Origin: a virus
IMG/VR virus record: IMGVR_UViG_3300044998_001125
Span: 1-45,727 of that record
Strand: one strand, 5' to 3'
DNA: 45,727 nt
Numbering within the stretch: the first letter of the stretch is position 1; each line of letters begins with the position of its first letter. The notes beneath the pieces are model-generated. The model was not told the DNA's origin. It did not search any database and saw only the letters and a list, made by a program, of their open reading frames with translations. Below are positions 37,222 to 44,608 of the stretch, piece after piece. The translations under genes and the position numbers were made by a program.

Positions 37222-37679
37222 GGTTCTTCTCCTATTTCGACATCGAGCTTGATTTCTTCGATATCCTTGCCGTATTTGAAGATGCCGCCATGGGGGACAG
37301 GCATCGGTTGCACGTTGAAAAGTTGCTTGCCGAGTTGTGAGTAGTTGACATGTTGTACCGCCGGAAAAGTGACGCTCTTGAAGAAGTCGAGGTCGTTAGG
37401 CGGCGCCGAACTCCATTCGACGAAATAAATCTTTGGCAGATTGAAAGAATCCTTTGCCGGCTCGATGCCGGCATTCTTTTGCATCCGCCCCAATGCTTCT
37501 TTGAAAGATCGAATGGCATCACCCATCGGATCATCTTCGATACGAGAGACGAAACCGATCGTCGTGTCAGGATGAGAAGAGTGCTTGACAACGGTGGAGA
37601 CCGTCAGATCCTTGCCGGCATCTTCAGGGAAGTAGGGAATCAGTTCCCCGTCGCGGTAATACTTCTCTTTGTCAGTCAT
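37062..37679 (-). CDS. Protein of unknown function, overlapping tail
   Basis: The frame encodes 205 residues. The first 150 (AIRSFKEALGRMQKNAG, LPKIYFVEWSSAP, HGGIFKYG) look natural; the last 53 overlap gene 37012-37221 and change composition. Coupled by ATGA to the 36-residue gene upstream. Confidence 0.55.
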   Translation of the reverse strand: MTDKEKYYRDGELIPYFPEDAGKDLTVSTVVKHSSHPDTTIGFVSRIEDDPMGDAIRSFKEALGRMQKNAGIEPAKDSFNLPKIYFVEWSSAPPNDLDFFKSVTFPAVQHVNYSQLGKQLFNVQPMPVPHGGIFKYGKDIEEIKLDVEIGEEPCEENSQSTSGTALEKSGWGSAIRTFFTRASIGVEQFIKKIAGLAIEFIRFSK

Positions 37680-37786
37680 TTGATTTCAGCGCTGGCATCG
37701 ATGCCATGGAACGAGATGAGATCATCAGCTATTTCGGCCGTCCATTTTGCATCGAGTTTGCGAGACTTTGCCCTGATCTCGGTCAT
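37676..37786 (-). CDS. 36-residue helical protein
   Basis: The peptide reads RKLDAKWTAEIADDLISFHGIDAS, like short helical segments near the C-terminus of some phage head proteins. It is linked by ATGA to 37062-37679. Unknown. Confidence 0.45.
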   Translation of the reverse strand: MTEIRAKSRKLDAKWTAEIADDLISFHGIDASAEIK

Positions 37787-37798
37787 CTCGATAGTCGA

Positions 37799-37820
37799 CG
37801 GACCGTGTTAACACGGTCCG
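37799..37820. repeat. 22-base perfect palindrome
   Basis: CGGACCGTGTTAACACGGTCCG spans the stop codon of 37808-38041. As RNA it forms an 11-bp hairpin with essentially no loop, so it may act as an operator-like dyad or a terminator for the minus-strand operon. Confidence 0.5.
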
Positions 37821-38041
37821 CCAGCCTCTTCGAACTTGGTGCAGACGATCGTGCCGACAGCGTCATCGCTACTGATGTGTCGAACGAGATCACCGGGAGC
37901 AAATTCCCAACTCTCTCGATTCGATTCGAAATGCTTGAGCTTAGCTCTAGCATACCAACCTCGACGCGCTTTAAAAGCGGGCAATGATATCTCTCCGCAG
38001 GGATTGAAGACGTAGCTGGGTTCGAAGAATTGGCTGCTCAT
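37808..38041 (-). CDS. SH3-like small protein
   Basis: The 77-residue product has RGWYARAKLKHF and FAPGDLVRHISSDDAVGTIV, a barrel pattern. It overlaps the phosphoesterase 3' end by 4 bases. Confidence 0.5.
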   Translation of the reverse strand: MSSQFFEPSYVFNPCGEISLPAFKARRGWYARAKLKHFESNRESWEFAPGDLVRHISSDDAVGTIVCTKFEEAGGPC

Positions 38042-38826
38042 GAAAAGCTGCAGACTTCTCCATGAACCTTGAAGGTCCTGATGGGATTGCCCGTCCTGCC
38101 ACGAGAGCCCTTGCCGTGATCGATCTTGGCTTCGATACTGACGATCTCCCATTGCGGAAGGATGACAGCATGCAAGAAACGACCGAAGCACGCCCCTCCG
38201 TCGATGCCGCAGACCTTGTCGGTCAGCAGCGGTTTGTCGAGGACTGAATGCCCGAAGATGATGCGCTCGGGCCCGTCCCAAAAGTTAGTCCAGAACTGCC
38301 AACCCTCGTCTTTGGGAGCCTGGCTGGGCCACATCGACTTGTAGTTATGAGTGGGATTGCCCCATTTATCGTAGGGTTGGATCATCTGAATGTGCAGCAG
38401 GTGCTGCGGGTCCTGAGCCTCGAGAGGCCGACCTGGATAACAACCAGCATGCACCACTGCCGCGTTATGCTCAGGAATTCTCAGATAGAGAGGCATCTGC
38501 TTCATGAAATCGTAGTGGTGATCTTTGAGCTGGGATCGAGTAGCGATGTGGGTCGGAATGACGCAATGCGGATCCCAACCTTGCTCGTCTCTATGGCGAT
38601 ATTGCAGATGCTTCTCTTCGTGATTGCCGAGGACGGTCGAGGGCTTGCCCTGCAATTCTTGCCGACGAATGGCTAGATCGATGCACTTGTCGTTGTCCGG
38701 ACCCCGATCGATGAGATCTCCCGCAAAGATGACCCAATCGTCCTTAGTCGCTTTGCACTTATCCAGTAGTTGAACGGTTTCGTCGTATATGTCCTGGAGA
38801 TCTCCCACTACGATTACTCTGCTCAT
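38038..38826 (-). CDS. Calcineurin-like phosphoesterase
   Basis: The 262-residue protein has VGDLQD (motif I), FAGDLIDRGPDND (II), LGNHEEK (III), VVHAG (IV) and IFGHS (V), the layout of lambda-phosphatase/ApaH enzymes. Motif I is normally GDxHG; here His is Gln, which would remove one metal ligand. It could be a protein phosphatase or a nucleotide polyphosphate hydrolase. Other metal residues are present. Confidence 0.83.
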   Translation of the reverse strand: MSRVIVVGDLQDIYDETVQLLDKCKATKDDWVIFAGDLIDRGPDNDKCIDLAIRRQELQGKPSTVLGNHEEKHLQYRHRDEQGWDPHCVIPTHIATRSQLKDHHYDFMKQMPLYLRIPEHNAAVVHAGCYPGRPLEAQDPQHLLHIQMIQPYDKWGNPTHNYKSMWPSQAPKDEGWQFWTNFWDGPERIIFGHSVLDKPLLTDKVCGIDGGACFGRFLHAVILPQWEIVSIEAKIDHGKGSRGRTGNPIRTFKVHGEVCSFS

Positions 38827-38833
38827 TTGGTCT

Positions 38834-39025
38834 CTATTTTTTCTTTGAGCTCTTCCAAAGAAGGAGCTCCGACGAGCGGTCCAAAAGGGGAATCTTGGAA
38901 AATTCTTCCTCGATGATTGTCATCAGATCACCGATCTTTGTGTAACCTCCTTCGCAGAATTTGTTGATAGAAGCATTGAGAGCGACCTTGACGTCGCTCT
39001 GACGGCAGAGTAGATCGTCACTCAT
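38834..39025 (-). CDS. Small helical protein
   Basis: The 63-residue product is helical with a Lys-rich end. It overlaps the next gene's stop region by one base. Unknown. Confidence 0.5.
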   Translation of the reverse strand: MSDDLLCRQSDVKVALNASINKFCEGGYTKIGDLMTIIEEEFSKIPLLDRSSELLLWKSSKKK

Positions 39026-39228
39026 CAGTTTAGACTCGATGGACGGGACCAGATCTTGCCCTCGTCATCGCCCCAGACTCGACTCATGCCGTATTCACCC
39101 CAATCGAGGATGATCTTCCAGCGATGTTGAGTCTCATCCCAAAAGGCGTTATCGACGACGGCCTTCTCGGGCCGGCCCATAACGATGATTCTTTCTCCCA
39201 ATTTGACGGGACATTGCTTCGGATTCAT
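39025..39228 (-). CDS. SH3-like small protein
   Basis: The 67-residue product reads KLGERIIVMGRPEKAVVDNAFW, WKIILDWGEYGMSRVW, a minimal barrel. It overlaps the glycosylase tail by 80 bases. Confidence 0.5.
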   Translation of the reverse strand: MNPKQCPVKLGERIIVMGRPEKAVVDNAFWDETQHRWKIILDWGEYGMSRVWGDDEGKIWSRPSSLN

Positions 39229-39880
39229 TTTTCTTCTCCATCTTGGCTGCGCACTCGGCGCAGACGGTCACAGAAATGGGTCGACAGGTTTCCATGTCAC
39301 AGGAAGCGTAGCAAAAGCTATCGCCGCCCGGGCCCATGTAGCTCTTGGTGTAGATGGTTCGATGAAAAGTAGACTGCTTGCGCTTCAAGCACTTTTGGCA
39401 AGTGCATTGAATATCAAGCGTTTCCTTTTTCTGGCTGCCATCTCTCTTCTCCTGCATGATCCATCGCCAAACATTGGCGAGGACTCCATCTTCGGGTGGA
39501 GTTTCGTCAAAATCCTTTTCGAAGAACATCCGATCGCATGCGTCAGCATAGTCTCCGATCCCGTGACACTCTTTTAGATGGCTCCAGCCACCTGCTAGGT
39601 AATCTAAACTAAACTTGAATATTCGTTCAGCCCGTCGATTGCCAAAACCAAGGGGAGAAATCAGATCGATTATGTCAGATCTGGCTTCCCATTCGTACGC
39701 CCAGATGTAGTGTTCGGGAGTCGGATATCGGGCAAAAAACTTATGGACGATGGGTTCGGCTGTCTTTCTCTGCGTGCAATTGAGAAACATGCAGATGACA
39801 GCCATTTTCCATCGATCGGGGTAATACTGCTCCTGCAGGAGATTGTGAGGTGTCCGCGGGGGATCCCACTCAATCTTCAT
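39149..39880 (-). CDS. MBD4-like HhH-GPD DNA glycosylase
   Basis: The start at 39880 gives EWDPPRTPHNLLQEQYYPDRWK, the opening of the MBD4 glycosylase domain (PPRSPxxLxQE...D-WK). FLNCTQRKTAEP, KFFARYP, SPLGFGNRRAERI and the helix-hairpin-helix CHGIGDYADACDRMF follow. In MBD4 this domain removes T or U from G mismatches; catalytic Asp would be in the DYADACD stretch. A C-terminal cysteine-rich region (CTCQKC, CYASC, CRP, CAEC) could bind zinc or a cluster. It lies next to the AAA+ and Nei genes. Confidence 0.75.
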   Translation of the reverse strand: MKIEWDPPRTPHNLLQEQYYPDRWKMAVICMFLNCTQRKTAEPIVHKFFARYPTPEHYIWAYEWEARSDIIDLISPLGFGNRRAERIFKFSLDYLAGGWSHLKECHGIGDYADACDRMFFEKDFDETPPEDGVLANVWRWIMQEKRDGSQKKETLDIQCTCQKCLKRKQSTFHRTIYTKSYMGPGGDSFCYASCDMETCRPISVTVCAECAAKMEKKNESEAMSRQIGRKNHRYGPAREGRRR

Positions 39881-41141
39881 CGTCATCCTCGTCATCGTCA
39901 TCGTCGATTTCGACATCGATGGAACCATCGTCGGGCTCGTCCTCGGAGGTGGCCCACAGGCCGTACTTATCGAGCTCCTTGACACGAGCCTGCAGTTCCT
40001 TCATGGAAGCGATAGCATCCTTTTCGTTCATGAACTTGCGGCGGATGACAAGCTCCTGCACGTAGACGATGGGCCAGAACTTGACCTGGTCGTACAGGTG
40101 ATCGTTTTCGGGTCCCAGCTCAGCTCGGATGACTTCTTCTTCGAGGTGCTTGAATTCGTTGAGCTCGTCGAAACGACCCGGGCGGAGCATAGCGTCTCCT
40201 AGCTCGGACTTGTCGTTGACGGTCGCCGCCAGGAGCTTGACGGTGCGCTTCAGGTCATCCATCATTTCCAGGAGGTGGTGGATCATGGGAGCGCGATCCA
40301 AGTCATCCATGATGATGGAATCAGGCTTGAAAATCTGGATGATCTCGTGCACCAGGCTGCTGTCGAGGTCGGCGATGTCCTCGACCCGAATGCGGAGAGT
40401 CCTGAGATTGAGGAGATGAGCCACCATACGAACGAGGGTGCTCTTGCCCGTACCGGGCGGCCCGTAGTAGAGCTGCGAACGATTGACACCGGCTTCGAAG
40501 CAGCGTCGCAAGTACTCAGCCATGCTTTCAGCCTTCTTCGAACGAAGAGGGGGAATCTTGTTATCGACTTCGAGCTCGATCTTGCCTTCAAAGTCTTTGC
40601 CGCGTGCCTTCCGTACGAGAAGCGGTTTGTCCCCGTACTTCTTCCAGAGAAGCTCACAGATGATGCGCCGCGCCCTATTGGTCTCCTCGGAACGACACCA
40701 GATGTCGTCGGCACCCATCTTACCTTCCTCGGCGATCCATCCGAATTCGCACTCGTCGATCTCGACGATTCGCACCATGGACGTCTTGTCAGAGGTCTTG
40801 ATGGTGCGGAATTCGTGGTCTCGCAGGAGATCGAGAATGATGAGGCTCATCTCCGTCGGAAAGACAGTGTCCCAACCGCCCCAGAAGTAATCAGACGCGC
40901 CCGGAATCTCACGCGTCAGGAGGACCTGGGCGATCTTCATCGATTCCTTGGCGACGTTCCAAATCGTAGGTTTCTCGATGATCTTATGGGCCGAATCGAA
41001 GACGTCATGGGCCATCTGCAACAGATCGTGCCCGTTGTTGATGACGTCCTGGATGCTGTAATTCCTGAGGAATTTGATCGCCATTCTATCTACCTTTGAT
41101 TTCGTTCTGAGCTTGCGTCGCGAAGTCCATGGTTTGCTCAT
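39870..41141 (-). CDS. AAA+ ATPase with acidic tail
   Basis: The 423-residue protein has an N-terminal helical domain of about 200 residues, then Walker A (YYGPPGTGKST), Walker B (SIIMDDLDRA), sensor ATVND and the second region LRPGRFDE with arginine finger candidates, as in BCS1/FtsH-like AAA proteins. It ends in DVEIDDDDDEDDDED. It overlaps the Nei stop by ATGA; GAGG precedes the start. Substrate unknown; unfoldase for the Ntn hydrolase or repair role are possible. Confidence 0.85.
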   Translation of the reverse strand: MSKPWTSRRKLRTKSKVDRMAIKFLRNYSIQDVINNGHDLLQMAHDVFDSAHKIIEKPTIWNVAKESMKIAQVLLTREIPGASDYFWGGWDTVFPTEMSLIILDLLRDHEFRTIKTSDKTSMVRIVEIDECEFGWIAEEGKMGADDIWCRSEETNRARRIICELLWKKYGDKPLLVRKARGKDFEGKIELEVDNKIPPLRSKKAESMAEYLRRCFEAGVNRSQLYYGPPGTGKSTLVRMVAHLLNLRTLRIRVEDIADLDSSLVHEIIQIFKPDSIIMDDLDRAPMIHHLLEMMDDLKRTVKLLAATVNDKSELGDAMLRPGRFDELNEFKHLEEEVIRAELGPENDHLYDQVKFWPIVYVQELVIRRKFMNEKDAIASMKELQARVKELDKYGLWATSEDEPDDGSIDVEIDDDDDEDDDED

Positions 41142-42007
41142 TTTTGCCTCGCCGGGGACCAGTGAATGGTTCGTCCCGTCGAGTCCTTTTGAGACTTGAC
41201 AGGATTGCCCTCGGCATCGACCGAGCGCCCATAGACCTTCATCTCAAAGACGCCTTTGTCTCCTGTGGGAGTGGCGTAGGTGTGTATCGTAGCTCCTTGG
41301 CTCGCTAGACTTTCTTGCATGACCTGCGTGATATTGTCGCACAACCGGCGATAGGCGACAATGTCAAGCTCTCCTGCCTTGGTCCAGGGATCGAGCTCGG
41401 AGCGCCAGAGCGCTTCGGCGCGGATGTAATTGCCGACACCCGCGAAGATTCGCTGATTCATCAGGATCTCGCAGATCGGATCCGTCTTTCTTGAATCCTT
41501 CGATAGGATGAGATCTCGAATCTTTTGGGGATCGAGCTGCGCCTGCAGGGGATCGTATCCCAACGACTTGAGTTTGCGAGAAATTTCCTTGCGATTGAAA
41601 ACGAATTTGATAGTGCCGAAGTGGCGCGGGTCGACGAAGGACAGGACTTTGTACTCTCCGCTTGAGTTGGTGAATCCGATGAAGAAGCCCGCGTGCTTAG
41701 TGTCTGCGGCGGACACGGGCATCCACTGCGCCGACATGCCGTACGTGCACATCATGAAAGCCGACTTGCCTTCGCAATCGAACTCCCACCACATGAACTT
41801 GCCTTTGACATTGACCGCAGTCAGGCGCGGCGGCATGACCACTGTCTGCGACATCGGGTCGATCATCTTACGAAATCGCTCGTAACCATCGGGAGCCAGA
41901 AATCTCCAGCGGCCCTTGTCGGTCGGGCGAGCGGAAAACACGTACCACCCGACGTAATTCTCAGAGAGAAACTTGGCGGCGAGCGCGAGTTCAGGACCTT
42001 CCGGGAT
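41138..42007 (-). CDS. Nei/Fpg-type DNA glycosylase with AUC start
   Basis: The true N-terminus is PEGPELALAAKF, whose first Pro must be exposed as the catalytic amine, so translation must begin one codon earlier, at ATC 42005-42007. AGGAGGG lies 7 bases before it; an in-frame TAG five codons upstream rules out a longer start, and the first ATG-like start (GTG 41941) would delete the active site. The beta-hairpin lysine (VKGKFMWW), H2TH segment (QRIFAGVGNYIRAEAL) and RTIHWSPARQ end are present. The finger has no cysteines, as in NEIL1 and mimivirus Nei (zincless finger). Confidence 0.8.
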   Translation of the reverse strand: MPEGPELALAAKFLSENYVGWYVFSARPTDKGRWRFLAPDGYERFRKMIDPMSQTVVMPPRLTAVNVKGKFMWWEFDCEGKSAFMMCTYGMSAQWMPVSAADTKHAGFFIGFTNSSGEYKVLSFVDPRHFGTIKFVFNRKEISRKLKSLGYDPLQAQLDPQKIRDLILSKDSRKTDPICEILMNQRIFAGVGNYIRAEALWRSELDPWTKAGELDIVAYRRLCDNITQVMQESLASQGATIHTYATPTGDKGVFEMKVYGRSVDAEGNPVKSQKDSTGRTIHWSPARQK

Positions 42008-42059
42008 TGTCTCACCCTCCTAGGTCCGATCAGGACCCACAGACATAATGTAATACATC

Positions 42060-42585
42060 ATGACCGTTCTTTACATAGAGTTGCACAAGTGGCCGAGTTG
42101 CCGAAGACTTCATCTAAAATGCGATTCGCAGATTAGCGAAAAGTGTTTGAAACATTGATCAACGAGACATATCGTCTATAACGAAAAGAATCATTCTCAC
42201 ACGTGTCGAAATTGCATTCGAAAAATAAATTCCTCAAAAGCTGGAAAAGCCGGAGGGAGAGCCGCAGTACAAAGTGGGCAGATAAGCGAATTGATTCAAA
42301 TCGCTGCAGATCCTGCAGTTAGAAAGAAGGCCTATTTGACGGCTCGAAGAAAAGGTTTAAGAGCATTTACTTCAAAAATAGACGACGTCTTTTCTCATTG
42401 TCTAGAGTGGTTTGGAGAAGTCAAACGACGGCAAAAACTGTAACGTCGATCTCTACATCCCTTCAATTGATACTTTTATCGAAGTTGATGGGAAATATCG
42501 GCACGGTCTAGACCGATCTTATAACGAACTTTCACCTGAAAGTCGTAGTGGAAACTGGCAATTGATAAAAGAAAAGCTAAAATGA
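42060..42585 (+). pseudogene. Decayed zinc-finger/Vsr-like endonuclease
   Basis: From ATG 42060 the frame starts with a zinc-finger-like part (CDSQISEKCLKH), shifts near 42160 to HTCRNCIRK and a long basic helical region, then shifts near 42440 to NVDLYIPSIDTFIEVDGKYRH, the Vsr/PD-(D/E)XK core also found at 25062. At least two frameshifts leave no working protein. AT-rich and on the plus strand, it converges on the IscA-2 gene and overlaps its stop by 9 bases. Confidence 0.7.
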
Positions 42586-42912
42586 GACCGAATTGCCGCA
42601 CCCGCAGGAGCTTTTGACTTGCGGATTATTGAATTTGAAGCCTTCGCGAATCGCGCCGTCCGACATCCAGTCGACTTCAGCTTCAGATACGTACTGATAG
42701 GAGATCGGATCAACGACGACGGTAAACTCTCCCATCTCATAAACTTCGTCGCTATCCGGGTCGTACATCTCCTGGCTGTCCAGGAACGCCATGTCGTATT
42801 GGAAGCCCGCGCACCCGCCCCCCAAAACCTTGATTCGCACGATGGGATCGACGATTTTTTCGGCGCCGGCGATTTCGACGATCTTGTCCTTTGCTTTCTG
42901 CGTGAAGAGCAT
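42577..42912 (-). CDS. A-type iron-sulfur carrier (IscA/ErpA family), copy 2
   Basis: The 111-residue protein has GGGCAGFQY and SSCGCG, all three ligand cysteines, and VDPISYQYVSEAEVDW, a normal dimer hairpin. AGGAGA precedes ATG 42912. It is clearly diverged from the copy at 23615, so not a recent duplication. A decayed endonuclease abuts its 3' end. Confidence 0.92.
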   Translation of the reverse strand: MLFTQKAKDKIVEIAGAEKIVDPIVRIKVLGGGCAGFQYDMAFLDSQEMYDPDSDEVYEMGEFTVVVDPISYQYVSEAEVDWMSDGAIREGFKFNNPQVKSSCGCGNSVSF

Positions 42913-43204
42913 GACCTTTCTCCTTGTCATCCCATTTGAAAACGAAGCGTGAGCGACCGTCGATATCGAATGTCGCCAGCTCCAGCTCTTTGTGGGTCTC
43001 TAGATCGAAAACGAAACATATGTCAGCTAATTCATCTACGCAGTCGGTTCGACTGTCTATGTTATGATCGCTGACAAAGTTGGTCTCTATCATTCTCGTA
43101 CCCGGTTGCGGGTAAGTTACTTTGATGCGAACAAGAGGATAACTGACGCCTTGCCTAATAGCAAGGTCTTGGATGGCCGCGGAGGCCCTGTCTGTTACTT
43201 TCAT
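42752..43204 (-). CDS. Cys-poor IscA-like paralogue, overlapping tail
   Basis: The first 95 residues (VTDRASAAIQDLA, LVRIKVTYPQPGTRMIE, DICFVFDLETHKEL, ATFDIDG) follow the IscA strand order but lack the CSGF and CGCG motifs. The frame then overlaps the intact IscA gene by 161 bases and becomes Arg-rich, so the functional end is likely near 42910. It may be a structural partner of the carrier. Confidence 0.5.
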   Translation of the reverse strand: MKVTDRASAAIQDLAIRQGVSYPLVRIKVTYPQPGTRMIETNFVSDHNIDSRTDCVDELADICFVFDLETHKELELATFDIDGRSRFVFKWDDKEKGHALHAESKGQDRRNRRRRKNRRSHRANQGFGGRVRGLPIRHGVPGQPGDVRPG

Positions 43205-43962
43205 ACTTTGTATCGAGGATTATCTACGACACCCTCTTCAGAGAGGTATCGGCAAAGATCCTTGTCTTTCAGGATCTCTTGGATCGTCGTGGCGTTGCCA
43301 TCGACGTAAGCTACATTGTCGACCAATCTAATTCCGTGGGAATAATCAGCGTATGTCTCTTCGTGAGAAGAGCCGTTGACTCCCGGACCCTGGATGGCCT
43401 TGCCGTTTTTCTGGTGCCAGCCGTAGATGGCGACCTTTTTGGTATTGACGAAGGTTTTGGCAGTGACGACGACGTCTTTTTTGTGGCCCGCGACGAGGGT
43501 TCCTAGGACGAAGGATTGCTCTTTGCCCAATTGCTTTTGGATGGCATCATTCGACCTCAAAAACCATTCGATGGTAGTCATCGCTGCTGTCGGCGGTAGG
43601 GGAAACGGGCTAAGTTTGATGGGTGCCGCTTTCCAAATCAGATCCACTATCTTTTTTGTAGGCAGCGTACAGTCCCAGGCATCAGCGATTTGCTGAGCAG
43701 ACAGCGGATTGAGGGGCATTCGAACGTAATCGTCGTCCGTGCCGACACACAGATAATCCGGAGCGACTGCGATGGTTATCGTGTGCTTGTCATCTCCCAC
43801 TTCGAGTGGGACGAAATTTCTAAGGAAGTCGGGCACATTGCTGCCCGTCAAGAATTCGTCTAAGAGAGCCTTCTCCCTGACGGGATCCAGCTTCTTGGAA
43901 GGAAGATTTTTGCAGAACTCTTGACCGGCAGCAACGAAAGGATTGCGATCAGGAATCAGCAT
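43201..43962 (-). CDS. Conserved protein of unknown function (YSHGIRLV family)
   Basis: The 253-residue protein has PDYLCVGTDDDYVRMPLNP, LPTKKIVDLIW, AGHKKDVVVTAKT, VAIYGWHQKNGKAIQ and YADYSHGIRLV. I recall this motif string in a conserved bacterial family without assigned function. It has no membrane segment. It overlaps both neighbours by a few bases. Confidence 0.65.
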   Translation of the reverse strand: MLIPDRNPFVAAGQEFCKNLPSKKLDPVREKALLDEFLTGSNVPDFLRNFVPLEVGDDKHTITIAVAPDYLCVGTDDDYVRMPLNPLSAQQIADAWDCTLPTKKIVDLIWKAAPIKLSPFPLPPTAAMTTIEWFLRSNDAIQKQLGKEQSFVLGTLVAGHKKDVVVTAKTFVNTKKVAIYGWHQKNGKAIQGPGVNGSSHEETYADYSHGIRLVDNVAYVDGNATTIQEILKDKDLCRYLSEEGVVDNPRYKV

Positions 43963-44317
43963 CTTTGGAAACGTCTTCCTGCATCTCGTGGAGCATCGTT
44001 CGAACCGATGATCCTTCTTCTACTTGCTTCTTCTTCTTTTTGGGAGCCGGCCCAGGCGCCTCTTCTGTTTTGGCGATCGGAAGCGGCTCTGGCGCCGGTT
44101 GGGGCGGAGGCGGCTTGGGGCGATATCCGTGCCAAGGAGTGTCCCAAGGCACGGACGCCGGCGGAATCATTCCCATTTCTTCGCACTTTTTACGCAAGTG
44201 CATCAGAGATCCTAGCTGGTTCTCGATGACCCACTCGTTCAGCGTCTGGTTACGACGCTGCAGATATCCTTCGAGAGTGGGCTGAACCCATCCCGGCTTT
44301 TGCTTTTTGCTTGCCAT
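43949..44317 (-). CDS. Small protein with Pro-rich tail
   Basis: The 122-residue product has a helical N-terminal 60 residues, a PKPPPPQPAPEP stretch and a Lys-rich end. It is located between the IscA operon and sigma genes. Unknown. Confidence 0.55.
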   Translation of the reverse strand: MASKKQKPGWVQPTLEGYLQRRNQTLNEWVIENQLGSLMHLRKKCEEMGMIPPASVPWDTPWHGYRPKPPPPQPAPEPLPIAKTEEAPGPAPKKKKKQVEEGSSVRTMLHEMQEDVSKDADS

Positions 44318-44321
44318 TCTT

Positions 44322-44606
44322 TTAATTATCAGCGTAGAATACCGTTTGTAGCATGTCGGAGATGGCTGACTGGAAGCGCGCATCGCACGCGATCGCAGAA
44401 AGCTTCGCTTCGGTAGGCTCGATGCCGAATTTTTCGGCGTAAGCCCGAGCGAACTTGTTCATGATGCGCAACACATGGTTGCGTGCCGAAGTGTGATTCA
44501 TCTTCCAACCCACTTCAGTCATGGCCTGAGAGATCATCCTGTAGTCTGCGCCGTCGTCTTCGAAGACCGTAGCGTACGTCTTCTTTTCAACCACTTTCTG
44601 TTTCAT
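44322..44606 (-). CDS. HTH protein, candidate sigma region 4.2 subunit
   Basis: The 94-residue product has DYRMISQAMTEVGWKMNHTSARNHVLRIMNKFA, a helix-turn-helix with the x-T-x-ARN-x-LRxM-K pattern of region 4.2-type domains. It starts 3 bases after the stop of the sigma factor, which lacks exactly this region. GGAG precedes ATG 44606; GTG 44612 is possible. Confidence 0.6.
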   Translation of the reverse strand: MKQKVVEKKTYATVFEDDGADYRMISQAMTEVGWKMNHTSARNHVLRIMNKFARAYAEKFGIEPTEAKLSAIACDARFQSAISDMLQTVFYADN

Positions 44607-44608
44607 GA

